64,000 bases of DNA from Abyssibacter sp036156195 (GTDB taxonomy: Bacteria; Pseudomonadota; Gammaproteobacteria; Nevskiales; OUC007). Below the pieces are notes generated by a model. The model was not told the origin of the DNA. It saw only the letters and a list, made by a program, of their open reading frames with translations, and made no database searches. Each line of letters starts with the position of its first letter. The first letter of the stretch is position 1. The stretch spans positions 372,001 through 436,000 of the forward strand of contig JAYZUZ010000011.1 in assembly GCA_036156195.1 (NCBI GenBank), read 5' to 3'. Shown one piece after another: positions 16,899 through 25,251 of this stretch. The position numbers and the translations under genes are program-made.

Positions 16899-17809
16899 TT
16901 GCCGAGTACTTCAAGCGCCACGCCCAGACGCTCGTCTTTACGCTGGGACGGCTGTATCAGCGCCCGGTCGCCACGGGCCTGACGGTGCTGGTCATTGGCA
17001 TCACGCTCGCGCTACCAGCGGGCCTGCATCTGGTCATCCAGAACATCAATGCGGTGGGTTACAGCTGGGAAGGCACGCTTAACGCCTCGCTGTTTCTCGC
17101 CGATGACACCGATGAATCCCGCGCCCGGCAGATCGCCTCGGAGATTCGCGCCCAAACCAGCGTACGCGGCACGACCTATATTTCCCGTCAGCAGGCACTG
17201 GAGGAATTCCAGGCCCTGTCCGGCTTTGGTGAAGCGCTGGAACTGCTCGACGAGAACCCCTTGCCGGCTGTCATCGTGGTTCAGTTCAAGACCACCCAGT
17301 CGCCGGAGGTGATTGATGCCGTCATGCGTGAGCTCGCCGAGCTACCGGATGTCGTACAGGCGAAGCTGGATCATCAATGGCTGGATCGCCTGTTCGCCAT
17401 ACTGGCCACGGTGCAACGCGCTGCGGTGCTGATTGCGGCTCTGCTGGGCGTGGCCGTGGTCTTGACGGTTGGCAACACCATCCGGCTGGACATCGAGAAC
17501 CGACGGGACGAGATCGTCATCATGAAACTGGTCGGAGCCTCAGATGCCTTTGTCCGGCGACCGTTTCTCTACACCGGATTCTGGTACGGGCTGTTCGGTG
17601 GGCTGACCGCGCTCATTTTGCTCGGTATCGGCGTTGGGCTCATGGCCGGCCCAGCGGGACAACTGGCAGCGCTGTACCAATCCAGCTTTGTGATTGAAGG
17701 ACTGGGCTTCGGACGCAGCCTGTTGCTCCTGCTGCTGGGCATTGCGTTGGGCTGGTTTGGGGCCGCCTGGACCGTTGCCCGTCACCTGGGCGCCATCGTC
17801 CCTCGCTAG
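16895..17809 (+). CDS. ftsX: cell division protein FtsX
   Basis: A 304-aa membrane partner of FtsE. An N-terminal cytoplasmic stretch is followed by TM1 (~28-48), a large periplasmic extracytoplasmic loop (~50-170) and three further TM segments (~175-200, 225-250, 270-295). The conserved IRLDIENRRDEIVIMKLVGA cytoplasmic turn is present. It transmits FtsE ATP hydrolysis to periplasmic hydrolase activators. It overlaps ftsE and precedes rpoH by 167 bp. Confidence 0.95.
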   Translation: MIAEYFKRHAQTLVFTLGRLYQRPVATGLTVLVIGITLALPAGLHLVIQNINAVGYSWEGTLNASLFLADDTDESRARQIASEIRAQTSVRGTTYISRQQALEEFQALSGFGEALELLDENPLPAVIVVQFKTTQSPEVIDAVMRELAELPDVVQAKLDHQWLDRLFAILATVQRAAVLIAALLGVAVVLTVGNTIRLDIENRRDEIVIMKLVGASDAFVRRPFLYTGFWYGLFGGLTALILLGIGVGLMAGPAGQLAALYQSSFVIEGLGFGRSLLLLLLGIALGWFGAAWTVARHLGAIVPR

Positions 17810-17942
17810 AGCGGGCAGTCCTGGGGGCCCGTACCGTCCATGGCTCTTGCATCGCACACGTTTGCACCCATATTCGCGCAGGAACTTTTGAGCCATTTGA
17901 GCGTCTGAACAGCCGCAATCCAGGCGCTCGAACACCAACGAG

Positions 17943-17970
17943 CGTGATAAACTACGCGGCCGTAAGGAGG
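17943..17970 (+). promoter_or_regulatory. putative -10 and strong ribosome binding site of rpoH
   Basis: Within the 167-bp gap after ftsX, the stretch GATAAACT (17946-17953) is a fair -10 element, without a convincing -35. AAGGAGG (17964-17970), 6 nt before the ATG at 17977, is a full-consensus Shine-Dalgarno. It rules out the in-frame GTG at 17944. A promoter here would let rpoH be transcribed apart from ftsYEX. Confidence 0.5.
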
Positions 17971-17976
17971 GTCCCC

Positions 17977-18843
17977 ATGACGCAAGCTCTGGCGCTTTCA
18001 AATCAGGCCAATCTGGTCCCGCTGACTGGCAGTCTGGATGCCTACATCCACTCTGTGAACAGCATCCCTGTCCTCGAACCCGAGGAAGAGCGGGCCATTG
18101 CGCGTGCGTATGTCGATGACGGCGACCTCTCTGCTGCCCAGCAGCTGGTCATGTCGAATCTCCGCTTCGTTGTTCACATCGCCCGTGGCTACATGGGCTA
18201 CGGGCTACCGATGGCCGACCTGATCCAGGAAGGCAACATCGGCCTGATGAAGGCGGTTAAGCGCTTTGACCCGGAGGTCGGGGTCCGATTGATCTCCTTC
18301 GCAGTCCATTGGATCAAAGCGGAAATCCACGAGTTCATCCTGCGCAACTGGCGCATCGTCAAAGTCGCCACGACCAAGGCGCAGCGCAAGCTGTTCTTTA
18401 ACCTGCGTAGCTCCAAGAAACGCCTGGGCTGGATGAATCAGGCAGAGGTCAATGCCGTTGCCGAGGATCTGGGCGTCAAGCCGGAGACCGTGTTGCAGAT
18501 GGAACGTCGGCTGTCCGGGCAGGACGTGTCGTTCGCGGCCACGGCCAGCGACGACGAGGACAGTGTCGCTTACGCACCTGAACAATACCTAGCATCGGAC
18601 GATGCCGACCCGGCCACTGCGCTGGAAAATGCCGATTGGGAGACCCGTCAGCGCAGCCAGCTGGCCGCCGCGCTCGAACACCTGGATGCGCGCAGCCGGG
18701 ACATCCTCAATCAGCGCTGGCTGTCCGAAGAGAGCAAGACCGGACTCAAGGAACTGGCCGAGGTCTACGGCATCTCTGCCGAACGGGTCCGCCAGATCGA
18801 GGCCGCCGCCATCAAGAAGCTGCGCAAAGCGATCGCCGCGTAA
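17977..18843 (+). CDS. rpoH: RNA polymerase sigma factor RpoH (sigma-32)
   Basis: A 288-aa heat-shock sigma factor. Region 2.1-2.4 reads LVMSNLRFVVHIARGYMGYGLPMADLIQEGNIGLMKAVKRFDPE, given here as its halves NLRFVVHIARGYMGYG and DLIQEGNIGLMKAVKRFDP. The RpoH box between regions 2 and 3 is KAQRKLFFNLRS, and the C-terminal helix-turn-helix is LAEVYGISAERVRQIE. It directs transcription of chaperone and protease genes. It is followed at once by an intrinsic terminator. The ftsYEX-rpoH order is the usual gammaproteobacterial arrangement. Confidence 0.96.
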   Translation: MTQALALSNQANLVPLTGSLDAYIHSVNSIPVLEPEEERAIARAYVDDGDLSAAQQLVMSNLRFVVHIARGYMGYGLPMADLIQEGNIGLMKAVKRFDPEVGVRLISFAVHWIKAEIHEFILRNWRIVKVATTKAQRKLFFNLRSSKKRLGWMNQAEVNAVAEDLGVKPETVLQMERRLSGQDVSFAATASDDEDSVAYAPEQYLASDDADPATALENADWETRQRSQLAAALEHLDARSRDILNQRWLSEESKTGLKELAEVYGISAERVRQIEAAAIKKLRKAIAA

Positions 18844-18856
18844 GCGGACTTGCAGC

Positions 18857-18887
18857 ACGAAAAACCCGGCAACTCGCCGGGTTTTTT
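18857..18887 (+). terminator. rho-independent terminator of rpoH
   Basis: Perfect 10-bp stem AAAACCCGGC / GCCGGGTTTT with a 5-nt loop (AACTC), followed by an unbroken T-run. It begins 14 nt after the rpoH stop. Confidence 0.93.
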
Positions 18888-19159
18888 ATGCGCGTAAAGA
18901 AAATGTTGCGTCCAGGGTCAATTTTCGGTAAAAAGTTCCCATTGGCGACGAAGTCGCGGCAACGTAACTTCAGTGGCGCTAGACGGCAATGCCGAGTGCC
19001 ATGGCAATGAATTCATAATAATAACTGGGGATAGTCTTGTTTGGCCTCCGCACTCGCGGAGGCCAGTTTGTTTCTGGCTCCTGAAACTCCCCGCATCACC
19101 CTCTCGAAACACTGCCGCACCCCTGCCGCAGCGGAGCTGGCCGCTCAGCCCCTGGCCGC
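18888..19159. other. non-coding gap between convergent rpoH and ctaB
   Basis: No coding frame is convincing. The stretch has locally AT-rich DNA (around 19008-19025). It is followed by a perfect 10-bp hairpin TGGCCTCCGC-ACTC-GCGGAGGCCA at 19042-19065 and a T-rich tail (GTTTGTTTC) on the plus strand. The hairpin could be a second terminator or the 3' end of a small RNA. Confidence 0.5.
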
Positions 19160-20074
19160 TCAGCCCAGGACCAGAATGGGCACGTAGTGGTCGACCAGCA
19201 GCGCCGTGAACAGGCCCATCAGGTACAGAATGGAGTATCCGAAGGTCTGCATGGGCAGCGGCGAAGAAGGTGTCGTGTACAAACGCACGGCATACCAGAG
19301 GAAACCACCGTTGAGCCCCAGCACCGCCACCAGGTACACCAGACCACTCATGCCTGTCAGGAAAGGCAGCAACGTCACCAGCGTCAGCAACACGGTGTAG
19401 CAGAGAATCTGCAGCCGGGTGTATCGATCACCATGGGTGACCGGCAACATCGGAATGCCTGCCCGCGCATAGTCCTCCCGGCGATCGATTGCCAGGGCCC
19501 AGAAATGGGGCGGCGTCCATACAAAAATAATCAGAAACAGCAGCAAGGCATGGGCATGAATTTCCCCAGTGATTGCCACCCAGCCCAGCACGGGCGGTGC
19601 CGCGCCAGAAGCACCGCCGATGACGATGTTCTGCGGCGTCGCACGCTTGAGGTAAAGCGTATAGACCAGCGCGTAGCCAACCAGTGAGGCCAAGGTCAAC
19701 CAAGCCGTGAGCGCGTTGACCCAAAGCACGAGAACCGCGGCGCCCAGCCCGCCTAGCACCGCCGCAAATGCGTAGGCCTGGGCCACACCAACATGGCCCT
19801 GCACGATGGGGCGCTGGCTTGTTCGCGCCATCCGCGCATCGATCTGGCGGTCAACCACCTGATTGATCACCGCCGCACTGGCCGCGCATAGCCCAATGCC
19901 CAGTGTCGCGAGCAAAAACAGGCCCAGCGGCGGCAAATCAGGCGTGGCCAGGAACATCCCGACGATGGCCGTAAAGACGATGAGCATCACCACACGAGGC
20001 TTGGTGAGCTCGTAGTAGTCATGGAGGCGGTCCGTCAAACCGGCCTGTGTGGCGGTGGTGGTCATGCTGCTCAC
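19160..20074 (-). CDS. ctaB: protoheme IX farnesyltransferase (heme O synthase)
   Basis: A 304-aa UbiA-superfamily enzyme (also named CyoE) converting heme b to heme o with farnesyl diphosphate. The first Asp-rich motif is NQVVDRQIDARM, the second is IDRREDYARAGIPMLP, and TPPHFWALA lies between. About nine TM helices are present. A GTG at 20074 overlaps the ctaA stop (GTGA); an ATG three codons in is the alternative. It is the last gene of the minus-strand oxidase-assembly run. Confidence 0.95.
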   Translation of the reverse strand: MSSMTTTATQAGLTDRLHDYYELTKPRVVMLIVFTAIVGMFLATPDLPPLGLFLLATLGIGLCAASAAVINQVVDRQIDARMARTSQRPIVQGHVGVAQAYAFAAVLGGLGAAVLVLWVNALTAWLTLASLVGYALVYTLYLKRATPQNIVIGGASGAAPPVLGWVAITGEIHAHALLLFLIIFVWTPPHFWALAIDRREDYARAGIPMLPVTHGDRYTRLQILCYTVLLTLVTLLPFLTGMSGLVYLVAVLGLNGGFLWYAVRLYTTPSSPLPMQTFGYSILYLMGLFTALLVDHYVPILVLG

Positions 20075-21063
20075 TGCCGGATCCGCCTGCTGTTAAAGAC
20101 GGCCCAGTTAATCGAAACAATGACCAATAGTAACAATGCCGCGCCTGCGTTATGCGCAGTCGCCACCGGCAGAGGCAGATGCAGCACAACAGTCGCGATA
20201 CCAATGCCGATCTGCGCAAGCAAAGCGACCAGCAGGACCACACCCATCCGGCGCCAGCGATTGGATGCACCCGACTCGCGCAGCAAGCGGACCACAAGAG
20301 CACCCACCACAATGGCCGTGAGCAAAGCACCCACGCGATGCGTGAAATGAATCGCCGTACGGCCCGGGCCATCCAGCACGCCAAACTCGTAATTCACACC
20401 CAACCCGCGCCAGAGGGTAAAGCCCTGGCCAAAATCCATGTCCGGGGAAAAACCACCGTGACAGGTCGGAAAATCGACACAGGCCAAGGCAGCGTAGTTA
20501 GTGCTTGTCCAGGCACCGAGGAAGATTTGCACGATCACCATGCACAACGCCGCCACGGCAAAGTGCGGCATGTGGTTGGATGTCGGGACCGGCCAGCCGG
20601 CCATCCAGTCACGTTCCCGCAGATTGACCAGCGCGAGCAACGCAAGAATGGTCATGCCGCCCAGCAAATGGCTGGTGACCACCAGTGGCTTCAGAAGCAG
20701 AGTGACGGTCCACATGCCGAGTATGGCCTGAAAGATGACCAGCCCGAGCAGGACGTGCGGGAGCTTGCGACCGCGTCGCCGCAGCGCCGACAGCACGGAC
20801 ATGCCGAGGATGAGCAGGCCCAGCACACCGGCTGCGTATCGATGCACCATCTCCTTCCAGGCCTTGCCGGCCTCCACCGGACGCTCCGGGAACGCCTCAT
20901 TGGCGGCACTAACCTCTTCCACGGTCAGCGGCACATCAAGATGGCCATAGCATCCGGGCCAGTCCGGGCAGCCCAATCCGGCGTCGGACAGACGCACAAA
21001 GGCGCCCAACACGACGACACAGAAGCACAGCCCGAATGCAGTAACAGACAGGTGACGAAACAT
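20071..21063 (-). CDS. ctaA: heme A synthase
   Basis: A 330-aa eight-helix membrane enzyme that oxidises heme o to heme a. Conserved histidines are visible in MVHRYAAGVLG, TSHLLGGM, IHFTHRVGALL and TAHNAGAALL. The N-terminal GLGCPDWPGCYG loop carries the paired cysteines of the CtaA family. It overlaps ctaB by 4 nt. With ctaB it supplies heme a to the CoxA encoded in the same cluster. Confidence 0.95.
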   Translation of the reverse strand: MFRHLSVTAFGLCFCVVVLGAFVRLSDAGLGCPDWPGCYGHLDVPLTVEEVSAANEAFPERPVEAGKAWKEMVHRYAAGVLGLLILGMSVLSALRRRGRKLPHVLLGLVIFQAILGMWTVTLLLKPLVVTSHLLGGMTILALLALVNLRERDWMAGWPVPTSNHMPHFAVAALCMVIVQIFLGAWTSTNYAALACVDFPTCHGGFSPDMDFGQGFTLWRGLGVNYEFGVLDGPGRTAIHFTHRVGALLTAIVVGALVVRLLRESGASNRWRRMGVVLLVALLAQIGIGIATVVLHLPLPVATAHNAGAALLLLVIVSINWAVFNSRRIRQ

Positions 21064-21248
21064 GTGGCTTGGCGACCAGAGGCGGCCGGAGATTGCGCGG
21101 CCGCATATTGTACCGTCGCAGCGCGGGGAATGTTGCAGCGAACATCGCGCCTATGCGCGGGGAGACGCCCGGACGTCGGACCGTTGGCACGGCTGCCGCA
21201 GCAGCGTGAAAGCCCTTAGACTACGCGGCCGTCAATGACACCCCGCAC

Positions 21249-22130
21249 ATGATCGGAATAGGCGAAAGCTTTGCACTGGCCAGCGCCTTCGCTTGGGGCG
21301 TGGCGGTCATCCTGTTCCGGCTGTCGGGCCAACAGCTCGGGCCCTTCGCGCTCAACCTGTTCAAGAACGTCTTGCTGCTGGTCTTGCTCGTTCCGACCAT
21401 CGTTCTTGCCCATGGCGCGGGCTGGCCGGATATCTCCTGGCAACACTGGCTGATCCTGCTGCTGTCCGGGGCAATCGGGATCGGCATCGCCGACACGTTG
21501 TTCTTTCGCGCACTCAACGCGCTGGGACCATCGCGCACGGCTATCGGCAGCATGCTGCTGTCGCCCTTCGTCATTCTGTTGTCCTTTGTGTTCCTGGGCG
21601 AACGACTGGGCGTCTGGCAATGGCTGGGAGCTGCAATCACCCTGGCCGGAGTTGCCCTGGTCAACTGGCGCAGGGCGCATCCATTGGAACAAGGCCCGGA
21701 CCAGCAGGGTCTGTGGGCGCTGGTCGCCGCGATGGCTCTCATGGCCACCGGCATCGTGACGGCCAAACCCATGCTGGAATCCGATCCCTTCATCTGGGCT
21801 GTACAGATCCGCGTCATCGGTGGCGTTGCCAGCATGCTACTGCTCATGCTCGTACAGGGCCGCCTAACGGCCGTCTTGGGCGAATTCCGTCGCGCCCAGG
21901 CCTGGCCGCGCACCGTCACCGCCTCGTTCATGGGGACGTATGTCGCCATGCTGCTCTGGTTGGCCGGGTACAAATACGCGGACGCATCCATCGCCGCAGT
22001 TCTCAACGAGACCTCTGCGGTGTTTGTCCTCATCCTCGCCGCCGTCTTCTTGAAGGAACGGCTTCAGGCCCATCAGTGGCTGGGCAGCCTGGTCGCCGCC
22101 GCCGGCGTGCTCATCGTGGTTGCGAATTAG
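21249..22130 (+). CDS. EamA/DMT family transporter
   Basis: A 293-aa inner-membrane protein with ten hydrophobic helices in two EamA repeats. The first ends with the motif GEFLGVWQ-like FLGERLGVWQWLGAAITLAGVALV. The second ends with FLKERLQAHQWLGSLVAAAGVLIV, read as KERLQAHQWLGSL. Such proteins export metabolites or amino acids; the substrate is unknown. It is inserted, in the opposite direction, between ctaA and the SCO-like gene. Confidence 0.88.
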   Translation: MIGIGESFALASAFAWGVAVILFRLSGQQLGPFALNLFKNVLLLVLLVPTIVLAHGAGWPDISWQHWLILLLSGAIGIGIADTLFFRALNALGPSRTAIGSMLLSPFVILLSFVFLGERLGVWQWLGAAITLAGVALVNWRRAHPLEQGPDQQGLWALVAAMALMATGIVTAKPMLESDPFIWAVQIRVIGGVASMLLLMLVQGRLTAVLGEFRRAQAWPRTVTASFMGTYVAMLLWLAGYKYADASIAAVLNETSAVFVLILAAVFLKERLQAHQWLGSLVAAAGVLIVVAN

Positions 22131-22139
22131 CGCGTTGGA

Positions 22140-22730
22140 TCAGCCGATTTTCGACAGGCGCAGCAGCTTTTTGAAATCGGTGTGAATGTCACGCAATTCC
22201 GTACTGCGGTCGTACCACAGCACCCAATTGCCGATCGGATCGATGACGTAAAACGCCCCTGGGCCATGTGCAGGATCGCGCAGAAATCCGCGTAGCGGGT
22301 CGTCATCTTCCACAATGCGCAACTTGAGGTTCGGGTCCGCCTCTGCGGCAATCACCGCCAGCGCCTGGGCCTCGTCAGCATCCGCGACGATGGCGATTCG
22401 CTGGACCCGCGTGCGCCGGCGATCCAGCGCCAGCCAGACCTGACGCGAACGATATAAGTCACTCTGACACCCCGCGTCGCAGGGACTGGGCACGAACTGC
22501 AGCAGCGTCCACAAGTCCCCCTTCAGATCCTCGACCAACTCGCCCTGGGCATCCCGCCACCGGGTCTCGGCCGGCAACGGCCGCACCGGATCCAGCAGGT
22601 TGCCGTGGTGCGTCTGGCCGCTCGGTCGGATATCCGTACCGAAGTACAGCCACATGGCCACAATCATGGGCCCGAAGAACAGCGCCACCAACAACAGAAA
22701 CGGCCAGCGGTTCACAGGTTTATCGCTCAC
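22140..22730 (-). CDS. SCO1/SenC-like thioredoxin-fold protein
   Basis: A 196-aa membrane-anchored periplasmic protein with one N-terminal TM (residues ~8-30). The thioredoxin-like domain has the C-x3-C metal/redox site in SPCDAGCQSDL and a downstream His in DPAHGPGAFYVIDP where Sco proteins have their third copper ligand. It is likely to help metallate or reduce the CuA site of CoxB. The GTG at 22730 has GGAG 5 nt upstream and overlaps the SURF1 3' end by 11 nt. Sequence is divergent from canonical SenC, so the copper role is inferred. Confidence 0.78.
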   Translation of the reverse strand: MSDKPVNRWPFLLLVALFFGPMIVAMWLYFGTDIRPSGQTHHGNLLDPVRPLPAETRWRDAQGELVEDLKGDLWTLLQFVPSPCDAGCQSDLYRSRQVWLALDRRRTRVQRIAIVADADEAQALAVIAAEADPNLKLRIVEDDDPLRGFLRDPAHGPGAFYVIDPIGNWVLWYDRSTELRDIHTDFKKLLRLSKIG

Positions 22731-23415
22731 GACGACTCCAGACAATCCAGGTCAGTATCCATAACGCCAGCGTGAGCCCCGCCCACTGCCCTGCGTATCC
22801 AAAATGGCGTTCCGGCGGTAGCCCGTAGGACACGGTGGAACGTGCAAATCCATGGTCGGATGTGGGATCCAACCTGAGCAGGCCGGGCAGTAGCTGCACC
22901 CCTAGCGCACAGCGCAAATCAGCCGCATCCGGGTAGGTCATACGCACGGGCCAGTCGGTGACCGGACAGGGATTCCCTGTTGTCGCCCAACCTGCGCGCG
23001 GCAATGCAGACCAGCGCCCCACCAGCGTGACCGAACCTGATGGCGTAAGCCATTCAGGCCGACTGAGACGATCCGCCTGGCCCGCCACCCAACCCCGATC
23101 AACAAGTAGTGACTGGCCACCCGACTGCAGGACTGTCCACACCCGATATCCAAACTGCCCATCACGGGTTTGATTATCGAGCAGGACTTGCCGCGTCGGC
23201 TCAAACTCGCCCTGGACCTGCACACGTCGCGTGCCGCCGGTCGCCGGAACATCAGCCAGCTCGACGGGCGCGGGCGCCACAGCCGCCATGGCCTTTTCGG
23301 CTTCCAACTGAGCGCTCCGTTCCAGGCCTCGGCGCAACTGCCAGATACAGGCACTCATCATGAGCGCCGACAGCGACAGCACCAGAACAGCGATCAGGCC
23401 GTGACGCAGTTTCAT
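22720..23415 (-). CDS. SURF1 family cytochrome oxidase assembly protein
   Basis: A 231-aa protein with a TM helix at each end (~5-25 and ~205-225) around a periplasmic domain, the classical SURF1 layout. Signatures are CIWQLRRGLERSAQLE, LLDNQTRDGQFGYRVWT, LLVDRGWV near residue 105, and HFGYAGQWAGLTLALW at the end. It helps insert heme a into CoxA. Its start is only 15 nt from that of the divergent DUF2909 gene. Confidence 0.92.
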   Translation of the reverse strand: MKLRHGLIAVLVLSLSALMMSACIWQLRRGLERSAQLEAEKAMAAVAPAPVELADVPATGGTRRVQVQGEFEPTRQVLLDNQTRDGQFGYRVWTVLQSGGQSLLVDRGWVAGQADRLSRPEWLTPSGSVTLVGRWSALPRAGWATTGNPCPVTDWPVRMTYPDAADLRCALGVQLLPGLLRLDPTSDHGFARSTVSYGLPPERHFGYAGQWAGLTLALWILTWIVWSRRER

Positions 23416-23430
23416 GTCAAACTGGCCAGC

Positions 23431-23676
23431 ATGAACTGGATATTGACGCTGTTTTTCCTGGCCATCGTCACTTCGCTTGCGGTGGGTTTTTACTTCCTGA
23501 TGAAGGAAGGCGGCACCTCATCACGCAACCTGTTTAAAGCCCTGAGCTGGCGCGTGGGCCTGCAGATCACGCTGATTCTGTTCTTGGTCCTGGCCTACTT
23601 CATGGGCTGGATCGAACCGCATGGCGGACCGCTGGATAGGCCACCAGCCGCAGAGACGACAACGCCCGCGTCATAG
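23431..23676 (+). CDS. DUF2909 twin-transmembrane protein
   Basis: An 81-aa protein with two TM helices (WILTLFFLAIVTSLAVGFYF and the segment around QITLILFLVLAYFMGW). It matches the small twin-TM protein found in opposite orientation inside gammaproteobacterial cox clusters. Function is unknown, but its position between coxC and SURF1 suggests a role in oxidase assembly. The stop lies within the bidirectional terminator. Confidence 0.82.
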   Translation: MNWILTLFFLAIVTSLAVGFYFLMKEGGTSSRNLFKALSWRVGLQITLILFLVLAYFMGWIEPHGGPLDRPPAAETTTPAS

Positions 23677-23684
23677 CGGGCGTT
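23661..23684. terminator. bidirectional terminator between DUF2909 and coxC
   Basis: Perfect 9-bp inverted repeat AACGCCCGC / GCGGGCGTT with a 6-nt loop, between the convergent stops. The stem covers the DUF2909 stop codon. The T-tract is weak on both strands. Confidence 0.65.
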
Positions 23685-23705
23685 GTTGCGGATATCGCCG
23701 CGTGG

Positions 23706-24572
23706 TCAGGCCACGTATACGAAAATAAACAGGCCGATCCACACCACGTCAACAAAATGCCAGTACCAGCCAACGGCCTCGAAGCCGAAGTGCTTGTCCT
23801 TGGTGAAATGCCCCAGGGCGATGCGGAACGTCATCACGATCAGCATGATCACGCCCAGCGTCACGTGCATGCCGTGGAAGCCCGTCAACATGAAGAAGGT
23901 CGATCCGTAGACGCCTGATTCCAGCGTGAGATTCAGGTGACCATATGCTTCCACGTACTCGGCAGCCTGGTAGTACAGGAACACTAGGCCCAACGCGATG
24001 GTCGCCAGCATGGCCGCCAGGCACTTACCGCGGTTCTCTTCTTTGAGCGCGTGGTGCGCAATCTCGAAGGTGAAGCCGGAAGCGATCAGCAGACAGGTGT
24101 TCAGGAACGGAATGCCCCAAGCCGGAATCGTGGAGAACTCACCCCCCAGTGCGGCAGGCCCGTTGGTTGGCCAACCACCCTCGAAGCCCTTCCAGAGGTA
24201 CTCATTGGTCAGTACCAGATCGCCCGACAGCCACGGCACGGAAATCATGCGGGCGTAGTACAAAGCCCCGAAGAAGGCGGCGAAGAACATCACTTCGCTG
24301 AAGATGAACCAGCCCATGCCCCAGCGATACGTGGCATCGACCTGCTGGTTATAAAGCCCGGACTCCGATTCATGGATGATGTCCCGGAACCAGATCACCA
24401 TCATCGCGATCAGTACGATGCTGCCGATGATCACGGGGATCGTGACAAAGCCCGACCCATTGAGATAGCCGAAGACGCCATGCAGCAGCGCGAAAATGCC
24501 TGCGGTCATCGCAAACGGCCACCAGCTGGGCGCGGGTACGTAATAGTGGTCTGCAGAGGCGGTAGCTGACAT
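23706..24572 (-). CDS. coxC: cytochrome c oxidase subunit III
   Basis: A 288-aa seven-helix subunit. Family signatures are FRDIIHESE, FIFSEVMFFAAFFGA, GIPFLNTCLLIASG and FFMLTGFHGMHVTLG, with the terminal YWHFVDVVWIGLFI. GGGGAAGAG sits directly before the ATG. It is the last structural gene of the coxBA-ctaG-coxC set. It stabilises subunit I and the proton-uptake path. Confidence 0.97.
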   Translation of the reverse strand: MSATASADHYYVPAPSWWPFAMTAGIFALLHGVFGYLNGSGFVTIPVIIGSIVLIAMMVIWFRDIIHESESGLYNQQVDATYRWGMGWFIFSEVMFFAAFFGALYYARMISVPWLSGDLVLTNEYLWKGFEGGWPTNGPAALGGEFSTIPAWGIPFLNTCLLIASGFTFEIAHHALKEENRGKCLAAMLATIALGLVFLYYQAAEYVEAYGHLNLTLESGVYGSTFFMLTGFHGMHVTLGVIMLIVMTFRIALGHFTKDKHFGFEAVGWYWHFVDVVWIGLFIFVYVA

Positions 24573-24580
24573 CTCTTCCC

Positions 24581-25138
24581 CTAGTTCGCTTGCGCGACGT
24601 CCTGAACTTCAAAAAACGTATACGACAAGGTCACGGTATCGACCGAGTCAGGTAATTCCGGGTCGACCATAAACCGAACCGGCATCAACTTCTCTTCACC
24701 AGCATCCATGGGCTGCTGGTCGAAGCAAAAACATTCTGTCTTGCGCAGGTGCTTGGCTGCCTGCCAGGGCGCAACACTGGGGCGAGCCTGGCCCACCATT
24801 GCACGCCCTTCGTGATTGGCGGCCGTGAAGGTCACCGTGTACAGCTTGCCGGGATGCACGTCGATCGAATCGCGCTCGGAGGAAAAGCTCCAGTCCAGGC
24901 CACTATGGACACTGGTCAGGAATTCGACCCGGACAACCCGATCCGCAACCGGCGCTTCCTCGACGCTGGATACCAGCGTCAGACCTTCATTCTGGCCGTT
25001 GAAACCGGTGATTTCACACACCACCTCGTACAGCGGAACCAGTGCAAAACCAAAGGCGAACATGACTGCGGTGATGCCGAACAGCTTGCCGGCCAGCCAC
25101 CATGACGCCCCGTTGGTTGTGTCCTGTTCCTCAGTCAC
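24581..25138 (-). CDS. ctaG: cytochrome c oxidase assembly protein CtaG/Cox11
   Basis: A 185-aa copper chaperone that delivers copper to the CuB site of CoxA. One N-terminal TM (~15-40, FGFALVPLYEVVCEITGFNG) is followed by an immunoglobulin-like periplasmic domain with the copper motif ECFCF. GTG is the start and it lies 4 nt after the stop of the 32-aa gene. The length and motif agree with the family. Confidence 0.95.
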   Translation of the reverse strand: MTEEQDTTNGASWWLAGKLFGITAVMFAFGFALVPLYEVVCEITGFNGQNEGLTLVSSVEEAPVADRVVRVEFLTSVHSGLDWSFSSERDSIDVHPGKLYTVTFTAANHEGRAMVGQARPSVAPWQAAKHLRKTECFCFDQQPMDAGEEKLMPVRFMVDPELPDSVDTVTLSYTFFEVQDVAQAN

Positions 25139-25142
25139 GGCG

Positions 25143-25241
25143 TTAGCTCATCACCAGGAAAAAGGCCCCGTAGAACCCCACCGCGACCGCTGCAAGCAGC
25201 AGCGCGGTGATGATGTTCTTCTTGGCAAGACGATCACTCAC
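25143..25241 (-). CDS. 32-aa single-helix cytochrome oxidase small membrane protein
   Basis: A GTG-started frame of 32 codons translates to a short basic N-terminus (MSDRLAKKN) and one hydrophobic helix (ITALLLAAVAVGFYGAFFLV). It lies 10 nt after the coxA stop and 4 nt before ctaG, filling that gap exactly. Tiny TM proteins of this type sit at this place in many proteobacterial cox operons and are annotated as small integral or assembly proteins. It is too short for ordinary gene calling. Evidence is position, frame integrity and hydrophobicity; the Shine-Dalgarno is weak. Confidence 0.78.
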   Translation of the reverse strand: MSDRLAKKNIITALLLAAVAVGFYGAFFLVMS

Positions 25242-25251
25242 GACGAGAGAC

